Part shown: piece after piece, positions 6,742 to 13,055 of the stretch
How positions within the stretch are numbered: position 1 is the stretch's first letter
Layout of the letters: every line of letters starts with the position of its first letter
Assembly (NCBI GenBank): GCA_023429565.1
Contig: JAEZDJ010000005.1
Location: forward strand, 1-22,339
DNA from: Actinomycetes bacterium
Lineage (GTDB): Bacteria; Actinomycetota; Coriobacteriia; Coriobacteriales; Eggerthellaceae
Direction of reading: 5' to 3'
Length of the DNA: 22,339 nucleotides
Program-made: the position numbers and the translations under genes
The notes under the pieces: model-generated
The model's database searches: none
Told to the model about the DNA's origin: nothing
The model's input: only the letters and a program-made list of their open reading frames with translations

Positions 6742-8016
6742 ATGGCCCGTCGCTTTCTTTCCTGCCTGCTGTGCTTTGTTCTAACTGTAGCCGCCCTTTC
6801 CACATTCGCGGGATGCACGTCTCGGGCGATTGCCGCCACCGACCTCATGGAGGGAATCCATCCCAGCGAATCGACGGACTCATCAGATGAGACCGAGGCG
6901 CCCGAAGGAGACTTGAGCGAAGAGCAGGCCGATGCGCTGGCAGACTTCGCCGTCACCCTGTTTCAGAACAGCCGATCCGACGACGCGACGCTCATTTCGC
7001 CCCTGTCCGTGAGCTACGCCTTGGGGATGACCGCGAATGGGGCACGAGACGAAACGCTCTCCCAGATGGAACAGGTGCTCGGAATGCCTATCGACCAGCT
7101 GAACGAGAGCCTTCACGCATACGCGGAGGAATTGCCCCACGACGGCGACTGCAAGATGAGCGTGGCGAACTCGCTGTGGGTCAGGCAAGGTCTCAACGTC
7201 GATCAAGGATTTCTCAAGACAAACGCCACCTGGTACGATGCTGGGGTGTTCGAGGCGCCCTTCGATGAGACCACGGTCGCCGACATCAACCAATGGACGA
7301 GCCAAAACACCGACGGCATGATAGGCAGCATCCTGGACCAGATACCGGCCGATGCCGTCATGTATCTGACAAACGCGATTGCATTCGATGCCACATGGCA
7401 ACATCCTTACGAGAGCGACCAGATCATCAAAGGAACGTTTACCACCCAGGACGGAACCGAGCAGACGGTTGACTTCATGCAATCGGACGAGGACCTGTAT
7501 CTCGAAAGCGCGAACGCCATCGGGTTCGTGAAGCCATACAGCAACCCTTCCTACGCGTTCGCGGCTCTGCTTCCGAACGAAGGCACGGGCGTCGACGACT
7601 TGATCGAGAGCCTCGACGGCGCGAGCCTGCGTACCATGCTCGAAGAGGCTCACTATGCCACCGTGGATGCAAAGCTGCCCAAATTCGAGATCGAATCCCA
7701 GACGAACATGGCCGAAACTCTTGCGGCGATGGGCATGACCGACGCGTTCGACAGGGAAACGGCCGACTTCACGGGGATGTCGACCGAGGAGAACCTGTTC
7801 ATCAGCCGCATCCTGCACAAGGCCTACATCAACGTGGACGAGAAGGGAACGAAAGCCGCAGCCGTCACCTCGACGGAAATGACCGGGACAAGCGCGATGG
7901 TTGAGCCCGAGGAGGTCAAGACCGTGCACCTGGACCGTCCCTTTGTCTACCTGCTGATTGATCGGGAGACGAATCTTCCCCTGTTCATGGGCGTCATCGA
8001 GACCATGGAAGGATAG
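6742..8016 (+). CDS. Serpin (serine protease inhibitor), probable lipoprotein
   Basis: The protein has 424 residues. It begins with a signal peptide ending in FAGC (Cys25), a plausible though atypical lipobox, then an acidic Ser/Glu linker (about 30-60) and a full serpin fold. Hallmarks are NSRSDDATLISPLSVSYALG, LTNAIAFDATWQHPY (the family's N-A-F-W strand), KLPKFEIESQ, and the reactive-loop hinge DEKGTKAAAVTS (366-377), followed by RPFVYLLIDRETNLPLFMG. The small residues in the hinge are what an inhibitory serpin needs for loop insertion. Counting 17 residues from hinge Glu367 puts P1-P1' at Thr383-Ser384, but the loop is about six residues longer than in alpha-1-antitrypsin, so the scissile bond is uncertain. 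The start is ATG 6742 with GGAGG at 5-nt spacing. It probably guards the cell surface against host or competitor proteases. Confidence 0.95.
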   Translation: MARRFLSCLLCFVLTVAALSTFAGCTSRAIAATDLMEGIHPSESTDSSDETEAPEGDLSEEQADALADFAVTLFQNSRSDDATLISPLSVSYALGMTANGARDETLSQMEQVLGMPIDQLNESLHAYAEELPHDGDCKMSVANSLWVRQGLNVDQGFLKTNATWYDAGVFEAPFDETTVADINQWTSQNTDGMIGSILDQIPADAVMYLTNAIAFDATWQHPYESDQIIKGTFTTQDGTEQTVDFMQSDEDLYLESANAIGFVKPYSNPSYAFAALLPNEGTGVDDLIESLDGASLRTMLEEAHYATVDAKLPKFEIESQTNMAETLAAMGMTDAFDRETADFTGMSTEENLFISRILHKAYINVDEKGTKAAAVTSTEMTGTSAMVEPEEVKTVHLDRPFVYLLIDRETNLPLFMGVIETMEG

Positions 8017-8034
8017 ACAGAAAATCAAGAGAGC

Positions 8035-8063
8035 AAAAGGCTGAGGAAATACTCTCCTCGGCC
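8035..8063 (-). terminator. Intrinsic terminator of the small secreted-protein operon
   Basis: GGCTGAGGA (8039-8047) pairs with TCCTCGGCC (8055-8063) to form a 9-bp stem with one G-T wobble and a 7-nt loop. Read on the minus strand the stem is followed by TTTT. It lies 37 nt past the stop of the 48-codon gene, which supports that gene being transcribed from this strand. It could also end serpin transcription from the other side. Confidence 0.6.
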
Positions 8064-8099
8064 CAGTGGAACGACTTTCATAAATTACGCGCCTTATCG

Positions 8100-8246
8100 C
8101 TACTCCAAAGGGGGCCGCTTCCCTTCCTTTTGATAATATAGTTTAATCCCACTGTACACAGCTCTTCGTATCACGAAGTATAAAATCAGCGCACAAAGTA
8201 CTGCCGGGACAGCTATGCTAAAAAGCATGACAAAAACTTCGGCCAT
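8100..8246 (-). CDS. Small single-pass membrane protein (48 aa), unknown
   Basis: This short open frame reads MAEVFVMLFSIAVPAVLCAL... with one hydrophobic helix (residues about 4-26), then RR and a basic tail (YYQKEGKRPPLE). The topology is probably N-out, C-in. It starts 27 nt after the stop of the upstream Tat-signal gene and is followed by an intrinsic terminator, so the two would form one transcript. The ribosome site is weak (GGTAAAG region), so translational coupling or reinitiation is likely. No known family was recognised. Support for being real is its position in the operon, the clean helix plus positive-inside tail, and the terminator just beyond. Random chance for a frame this short cannot be excluded. 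Confidence 0.5.
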   Translation of the reverse strand: MAEVFVMLFSIAVPAVLCALILYFVIRRAVYSGIKLYYQKEGKRPPLE

Positions 8247-8273
8247 AGTCTTTACCAACCAGTCTACATTAAC

Positions 8274-8824
8274 TCAAACATGACTAATTCTAATATAAGA
8301 TCCTCCATACGGTCCAAAGCTAGCATAGACACTTATAGTCTGAGAGAATCCAAAATAATTACGGAGCGTAGCACTGAAGTTCATAATGAGAGAGCGACCA
8401 CCATCGGCTATGGTGTAGTTGTAATATACATTCGTTACCGAACTTGCAGTCGAAGTGAGCCAGCCATCGTAGAACCTCCATATAAGACCACTGCTATTTC
8501 GGTCATAAACCGCTACGGCAGTGACGTTTTCAGGCTGAAGAGCAATCGTGGTTGTACCAGAGACTGTGCCCGTTACAGATACGCCTCTAGGAAGAGGATT
8601 TGCATGAGGTTCGGCGCCGTATACAACAACATCACCGTTTTCTTCAGCCCTTGCCACCGCCTCAGACCAAAGCTCGTCAGCGCTTTTCTCATCATCAGAT
8701 GCTGCTAGTTCTTCAGCATTCGCAAGCGCTTCTTTTGGGCTAAGCGCAAGCGTGGCAGCTCCTAATCCTGCTGCGGCAATTAAAAACCTCTTCGAGAAAG
8801 CTTGTCATGGTCAAGAGTCGTCAT
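8274..8824 (-). pseudogene. Tat-signal secreted protein, interrupted by a 1-base frameshift
   Basis: ATG 8824 has GAGAGGTGG at 6-nt spacing and encodes MTTLDHDKLSRRGF, then a TAA. If one T is added to the T5 run (minus strand, 8786-8782), the frame continues as SRRGFLIAAAG..., a textbook Tat signal. It then runs to ISHV at 8274, restoring 183 residues. The mature part (about 130 residues) is strand-rich (VSVTGTVSGTTTIAL, VTAVAVYDRNSS, RSLIMNFSATL, QTISVYASFG) with no cysteines and no recognised family. The broken state may be a true pseudogene, a phase-variable homopolymer, a -1 programmed slip at GGTTTTTAA, or a sequencing error. The long intact remainder suggests a recent or reversible event. 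The composition is AT-richer than neighbours, suggesting acquisition. Confidence 0.7.
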
Positions 8825-8858
8825 AATGAACCACCTCTCAAGAATGAATGGTCAATTT

Positions 8859-8912
8859 ACGGCAGTATTTATTTACCAGATAGCTATCTTGCCGTTTATC
8901 ATACCTTGTCAA
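8859..8912 (-). promoter_or_regulatory. Candidate operator/promoter of the small secreted-protein operon
   Basis: A perfect -35 TTGACA lies on the minus strand at 8912-8907. Seventeen bases further, where a -10 should be, is the perfect 12-bp palindrome AGATAGCTATCT (8878-8889) instead of a TATAAT-like box. Outer arms ACGGCA (8859-8864) and TGCCGT (8890-8895) add a second inverted repeat around it. The arrangement suggests a regulator-bound promoter; no matching regulator is adjacent. Confidence 0.35.
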
Positions 8913-9333
8913 TCACATTTTGATCGATGAAATCGTCAAATAATTATTGTATTAATAAACGATTAGTTGAAGGAGAATATGAAGAGAAGGTCGAACTAGC
9001 TAGCAGAGCGAATCAAAATGCACGGATCCCCCCTCCATGGTCAGGCAGCATAACGATGAGCGAAAATGGAGTCCATGCGCCCAAAACACGCCAATTGTGA
9101 CATCGAGACGAAAAATCAGCCTGCCTTCGTAACCTATATCTTTCGCTATGATTTTGCACCCTTTTTTATGGTCCTCTGATCAGGGCATTTACCGAAGGCG
9201 AAATGGATGCGATTCGTCGCAACCGTTTGAAAGCCGCAATCGCACCCTCGGCTGTCACAATTGGTGCGAAAATGGCACCTTCAGAGGGATTTTGCCATCA
9301 TGGGGGAACTTCTCCTCGATAGAGACTTTGCTG
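8913..9333. other. AT-rich to mixed intergenic stretch without a supported gene
   Basis: About 420 bases between the small secreted-protein operon and the DUF559-type gene. The first 100 bases are AT-rich. From about 9085 onward the stretch consists of inverted and direct repeats, described separately. A 66-codon plus-strand frame (9148-9348) runs through the repeats, but it has no ribosome site or recognisable content and is not called. Confidence 0.5.
9091..9264. repeat. Inverted-repeat-bounded 174-bp intergenic element
   Basis: CCAATTGTGACA (9091-9102) is repeated exactly in reverse complement at 9253-9264. The arms continue inward with CGAG (9104-9107) matched by CTCG (9247-9250). Inside is a second inverted pair, TGCGATT (9208-9214) and AATCGCA (9238-9244). 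Immediately outside, GGTGC (9263-9267) and GCACC (9275-9279) form a further hairpin. There is no coding content and no clear target-site duplication. This could be a MITE-like or REP-like dispersed element. Confidence 0.5.
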
Positions 9334-9381
9334 TCACGCGAACTTTGATCTCATGGGAGCTTCACCGTCATAGGGGAACTT
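9303..9381. repeat. Three imperfect direct repeats, about 35-bp period
   Basis: GGGGAACTT (9303-9311), GCGAACTT (9338-9345) and GGGGAACTT (9373-9381) recur at 34-36-bp spacing with related flanks (TCATGGGGG, TCATGGGAG, TCATAGGGG). The repeats run into the 3' end of the DUF559-type gene, so its last residues (KFPYDGEAP) are repeat-encoded. Confidence 0.45.
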
Positions 9382-10497
9382 CACCTTGACTGAATTCCAG
9401 CACGACTTGGTCGTGACCCCCCCAGTTCGAGCCTCGCTTGCACCGCCCTCATCTTCGTTTTCACGGCCTTCGCAAGGGGCGTCATAGTTTTGCTGCAAGT
9501 AAGCGGCGTGCCCAACCCGCAAGGGAAGGCCGAGTCGTCGCCTGAGCCTCAGCTTCCGTGCATGATAGTCCCCGATGCGAACACGCGGACAGGCACGAAG
9601 ATGACGACGCAGCGATTGGGCAATCGTTTCCGTTGCGGTGAAGTCGTTGAGCTCATCATGGGTGACACAGACAACCGTCCACCCCATCGCAATGAGGGCA
9701 TTCGTTCTTCGTGAATCTCTGATACGGTTTTCTTCCCCTACGTGATTCTCCTTGCTCTGATATTCCACATCGAGCTTTTTATCAGGCCAGCAGAGGTCGC
9801 ATCGAAAGCTTCTCCTCCCCGAAATCGCCCGTGCGGCATCGTTCGTCGGAACTTCGTAGTTCATCCAGGGAATTCCGAGCCCATAGCCGCCATATCTTTT
9901 GGGCAATCCGAGCAACAGAGCCTGCTTCGTCTCACGCGGCGAAGCAGATGCATCAGCCAGAAAAGGAAGGACGTGCGAGACCCTCCGCGTGCCGCGAAGC
10001 GAAGAATTCCACGCGACATAGTCGCGAATCTCCCGAACCGAGGAAAGAGCGGCGACCTGATAGGCAGACGTGGCCGCCGTGCGCCGGGTCCCGTACGATC
10101 CACAGAGTTCGTATCCAAGCTCCATCAGCGAAACGAGGGTCTTCTCTTGACCCGCCATATGCACAAATGCAAGAGCCGGAGTGCTCACGTAGATACCGCC
10201 ATCCAATTTATAAAACGACTTTCCGGACAGCTTGGTGGCGCACATATGCGGTATACATGTCGCCGAAACGCGGCAGCGGGAAGCGCCACCGACGAGTATA
10301 TGGACGGGTTGCTCGATGGACACGTTCGAATACAGCGCTTCCACGCGGGCTATTGCAGCTTCGACCTGGTCCTTTCCCGGAGCATAATCGGGAATCTCGC
10401 GTGCCTGACCCGTTGCGGGAGCGAGCCCATCCGGGCGCGCTGCTCTCAGTATCTGCAGAGCAGTTCTGTATCCAAAGTAGATTCGCATGTCCGACAT
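9334..10497 (-). CDS. DUF559/VSR-like endonuclease-domain protein (AbiEi-type architecture)
   Basis: The protein has 387 residues. The middle (PVHILVGGASRCRVSATCIPH, then GGIYVSTPALAFVHMA) resembles the central part of AbiEi/DUF559-type actinobacterial proteins. The C-terminal domain at about 230-310 has the restriction-endonuclease-fold pattern: RCDLCWPDKKLDVEYQSKENH, then RDSRRTNALIAMGWTVVCVTHDEL. The usual acidic-Q/E-x-K layout is present (D, E and K visible), but activity is not certain. Start ATG 10497 has GGGAGGA at about 7-nt spacing; the reading frame is open upstream to 10605 without another ribosome site. After GLPLRVGH the last 60 or so residues look unstructured and run into a direct-repeat block, so the natural C terminus may have been lost and replaced by read-through. 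Its cellular role is unknown: defence, repair or a decayed mobile function are all possible. Confidence 0.72.
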   Translation of the reverse strand: MSDMRIYFGYRTALQILRAARPDGLAPATGQAREIPDYAPGKDQVEAAIARVEALYSNVSIEQPVHILVGGASRCRVSATCIPHMCATKLSGKSFYKLDGGIYVSTPALAFVHMAGQEKTLVSLMELGYELCGSYGTRRTAATSAYQVAALSSVREIRDYVAWNSSLRGTRRVSHVLPFLADASASPRETKQALLLGLPKRYGGYGLGIPWMNYEVPTNDAARAISGRRSFRCDLCWPDKKLDVEYQSKENHVGEENRIRDSRRTNALIAMGWTVVCVTHDELNDFTATETIAQSLRRHLRACPRVRIGDYHARKLRLRRRLGLPLRVGHAAYLQQNYDAPCEGRENEDEGGASEARTGGVTTKSCWNSVKVKFPYDGEAPMRSKFA

Positions 10498-10623
10498 AGC
10501 ACAGTCCTCCCTCTTCGTCCAAGACCGGAGGATCTTGCGAGCGTGGTAGGAGAATGGTCTCGCCTCCATGATGGGCCGCTTCGTCGAAACGAAGGGCGCT
10601 CGCACTGGCTCTGTCGTCGAGCA

Positions 10624-10632
10624 ATCATATCA
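10624..10632 (-). promoter_or_regulatory. Extended -10 promoter of the DUF559-type gene
   Basis: On the minus strand TGATATGAT is an extended -10 (TGn plus TATGAT). A weak -35 TTGTGC (10653-10648) lies 18 nt upstream. The implied leader is about 120 nt and contains the small hairpin CTTCGT-TTCG-ACGAAG (10580-10595). Confidence 0.45.
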
Positions 10633-10688
10633 TGCGGGGTATTTTTTGCACAATCCGTTCGCCTCGTTATGCAAGAGGAACTGAGGTG

Positions 10689-10735
10689 AAAAGGAAGTTG
10701 CAAAGTCCCCGCTCAAACGAGATCATGCAACTTCC
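10689..10735 (-). terminator. Stem-loop downstream of ychF, probable terminator
   Basis: GGAAGTTGCA (10693-10702) and TGCAACTTCC (10726-10735) are perfect 10-bp inverted arms around a 23-nt loop, 18 nt past the ychF stop. On the minus strand the stem is followed by TTTT (10692-10689 region). The long loop makes it weaker than a classical terminator. Confidence 0.5.
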
Positions 10736-10752
10736 AACAAGGCTCTCGGCTG

Positions 10753-11817
10753 TCACACGTTGAACTTGAAGTGCATGACGTCGCCATCTTGGACCACGTA
10801 GTCCTTGCCCTCCTGACGCAGCTTGCCCGCAGCCCGGCAGCCGGCTTCGCCGCCAAGCTCCACATAGTCGGCATACGCAGCCGTTTCAGCTTTGATGAAT
10901 CCCCGCTCGAAATCGGTATGGATGACCCCGGCGGCCTGTGGGGCTTTCGCGCCGATGGGGACGGTCCAGGCACGCGTCTCGGTTTCGCCGCTGGTGAAAT
11001 ATGACTGAAGGCCCAACAGACGATACGCCTCGCGCACCAAGCGGGCGAGACCGCTCTCCTCCAAGCCCAGAGCTTCCAGGTATTCCTTCGCCTCAGCCGG
11101 ATCGAGCTCAGCCAAGTCGGCTTCCACCTTGGCGGAGATGGGCACGGGAGCGCATCCGTCGATCTCCGGAAGGTCGGCGTCAAGCTGGTCCTCGTCGACA
11201 TTGGCGATGTAGAGCACCGGCTTCATGGTGAGCAGGTGAAGATCAGCCAGGGCAGCGCGCTCGTCTTCATCCAGGTGAAGCATGCGGGCCCGATTGCCAA
11301 CGTTTAGCCCCTCAAGCACCTTCTTAGCCGTCTCGAGCTTCTTGACCCCCGACTTGTCTCGCTTCGCTTCCTTTTCCAGACGAGGCACTGCTTTCTCGAG
11401 CGTCCCCATGTCAGCCAAGATCAGTTCCGTCTTGATGGTCTCGACGTCACTCTGCGGATCGACCTTGCCGCCCACGTGCACGACGTCGGGGTCGCCGAAA
11501 AAGCGCACGACCTCGCATATCGCGTCCGTCTCGCGGATGTTGGCCAGGAATTGGTTGCCGAGACCTTCGCCCTGGCTCGCCCCCGCGACAAGGCCCGCTA
11601 TGTCAACGAACTCGACCGTGGCCGGCACCACGCGTGCCGGATGGTCGATCTCGGCCAGCGCATCGAGACGCGCGTCGGGCACGGGCACAATGCCCACATT
11701 GGGCTCAATGGTGGCAAACGGATAGTTGGCCGCAAGGCCTCCCTTGTTGGTGAGGGCAGTGAACAAAGTCGATTTGCCGACGTTCGGCAAGCCGACGATA
11801 CCGATGGATAGCGACAT
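10753..11817 (-). CDS. ychF: YchF, Obg-family ATPase
   Basis: YchF is a translation-associated P-loop ATPase of the Obg family, reported to bind ribosomes and to be linked to redox stress. The protein has 354 residues, near the usual 363. Visible are the P-loop GLPNVGKST (9-17), switch motif DIAGLVAGASQGEGLGN, the NVDE sequence (about 205-208) standing where GTPases have NKxD, which fits the ATP preference of this subfamily, a coiled-coil helical hairpin (KAVPRLEKEAKRDKSGVKKL) and a C-terminal TGS domain ending KDYVVQDGDVMHFKFNV. Start ATG 11817 has AAAGGGAG at 4-nt spacing; upstream in-frame residues lack family similarity. It stands alone between a stem-loop terminator and the U32 gene pair, with its own extended -10 promoter. 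Confidence 0.98.
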   Translation of the reverse strand: MSLSIGIVGLPNVGKSTLFTALTNKGGLAANYPFATIEPNVGIVPVPDARLDALAEIDHPARVVPATVEFVDIAGLVAGASQGEGLGNQFLANIRETDAICEVVRFFGDPDVVHVGGKVDPQSDVETIKTELILADMGTLEKAVPRLEKEAKRDKSGVKKLETAKKVLEGLNVGNRARMLHLDEDERAALADLHLLTMKPVLYIANVDEDQLDADLPEIDGCAPVPISAKVEADLAELDPAEAKEYLEALGLEESGLARLVREAYRLLGLQSYFTSGETETRAWTVPIGAKAPQAAGVIHTDFERGFIKAETAAYADYVELGGEAGCRAAGKLRQEGKDYVVQDGDVMHFKFNV

Positions 11818-11843
11818 GGAACTCCCTTTCGACGTATCGTCCC

Positions 11844-11852
11844 ATGATAGCA
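11844..11852 (-). promoter_or_regulatory. Extended -10 promoter of ychF
   Basis: On the minus strand TGCTATCAT is an extended -10 (TGn plus TATCAT). No convincing -35 is present. The implied start near 11837 gives a leader of about 20 nt ending in the AAAGGGAG ribosome site. The 178 nt between it and the U32 gene stop contain nothing else recognised. Confidence 0.5.
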
Positions 11853-12030
11853 AAACGCGCGTGTTCCGGGGAGGGCGACTGGGCGTCTCTGAAGGATGCT
11901 CAGAGGTGAGAGGCATCGTTCATCGGACGTCAAAAGGCATCTCGGGAACGAATCGCCGGCACAGGGCGCCCGCTCTGCCACGAAACGCACGTGCGCCACG
12001 CGATCACGGCAACATCCCCGTTCGCCACAT

Positions 12031-13053
12031 TCACGACCGAGCGGCGGGCAAACGGTCGCCAAGCATGTCTATCAGCCACGGAGGCCGATACGCCATGCGA
12101 GGAAAGCGCACTTCGGGGTACCGGCACCCGCGCCCACCGTCGCACACGTCCGCCTCTCCATAGGGCAGATGCATGCGTTCGAGGAATTCTCGCTCGTCGG
12201 CACAGGTGCCGGCAATCTCCGCGTTCTCAATGACCGATTCAATGTCGTGCAGCACGTCCTCCGGATCATCGGCCCGCCCGATGACGCCCGCCGTCGAAAT
12301 GCCGGCGTGCAGAAGCCGGAACAAGGCGCAGAGCCCACAGGAAGACGAATGGAACGAACGGTAGGAATCGTTGTTCTCCCGCACTGTCTCGCCAAAGCGC
12401 CTCGAACCTCCCGTCACGTCGAACAGCCTCTCCACATAACACTGGTCCCAGCAGGGCACGTCACGGTTCTGAAAATATCCCTCCGGACAGAGGCATTCCT
12501 CCAGGCTGCATCGGGCGGACATGAGCGGCACCCCATAGTCAAGGGCCGGCTCCGCGTCAACGATGGCCTCGATCTCAGCCAAGCTGAGGTCGTGAGGAAA
12601 CAGGACATGCGTGCAGCCGAGATCCCGATAGAAGCGGGCGATGTCGACATTGCAGACATTGCAGGTCTCCGAAGCCATCACGGAAAGGCCGCTGTCGGCC
12701 GCAGCCTCAATTGCCTCAGGGGCGGAAACGACCACGCCCGTCGCCCCGATATCGTGAAGCTGCTCGAAGTACCCATAGAGGTAATCGAGTTGGCTCTTCG
12801 AATAGGCTTCTCGGCTGAAAACGACATAGAGCTCCCTGCCAAGGCGTTGGACGTCATCGACGGCACGGAGCGCGTCCTCGAACGTGCAGAGGCCCGCACG
12901 TTCCCAAAAACCTCGCGTGCAGTCGAATCGGACCGTTTCTCCGAATCGCTCATACCAAGCGGGATCACGGAAGCCCAAACAGAACTCCTCGACCCCCGCC
13001 CGCAGATAACGCGGGATAAGCGTCCTGTCGGACACCGGCACCAACACGTTCAT
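12031..13053 (-). CDS. U32-peptidase-family protein
   Basis: The protein has 340 residues. U32 'peptidases' are TIM-barrel proteins; the well-studied members (UbiU/UbiV, TrhP, RlhA) act in ubiquinone or RNA hydroxylation and carry a [4Fe-4S] cluster rather than being proteases. Family features seen are the N-terminal NVLVPVSDRTLIPRYLRAGVEEFCLGF (barrel start), GATGVVVSAPEAIEAAADSG, a cysteine cluster SARCSLEECLCPEGYF and PCWDQC (about 182-210) suitable for an Fe-S cluster, and SCGLCALFRLLHAGISTAGVIGR, the equivalent of the family's DLC...KIEGR motif. GAGG-type ribosome sequence (GGTCTGACG region) precedes ATG 13053. It starts 2 nt after the upstream gene's stop, so the two are one operon. The substrate is unknown. 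Confidence 0.85.
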   Translation of the reverse strand: MNVLVPVSDRTLIPRYLRAGVEEFCLGFRDPAWYERFGETVRFDCTRGFWERAGLCTFEDALRAVDDVQRLGRELYVVFSREAYSKSQLDYLYGYFEQLHDIGATGVVVSAPEAIEAAADSGLSVMASETCNVCNVDIARFYRDLGCTHVLFPHDLSLAEIEAIVDAEPALDYGVPLMSARCSLEECLCPEGYFQNRDVPCWDQCYVERLFDVTGGSRRFGETVRENNDSYRSFHSSSCGLCALFRLLHAGISTAGVIGRADDPEDVLHDIESVIENAEIAGTCADEREFLERMHLPYGEADVCDGGRGCRYPEVRFPRMAYRPPWLIDMLGDRLPAARS

Positions 13054-13055
13054 CG

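Noticed and set aside
9148..9348. 66-codon plus-strand open frame
   Set aside because: It crosses the repeat region, has no ribosome site and no coding character.
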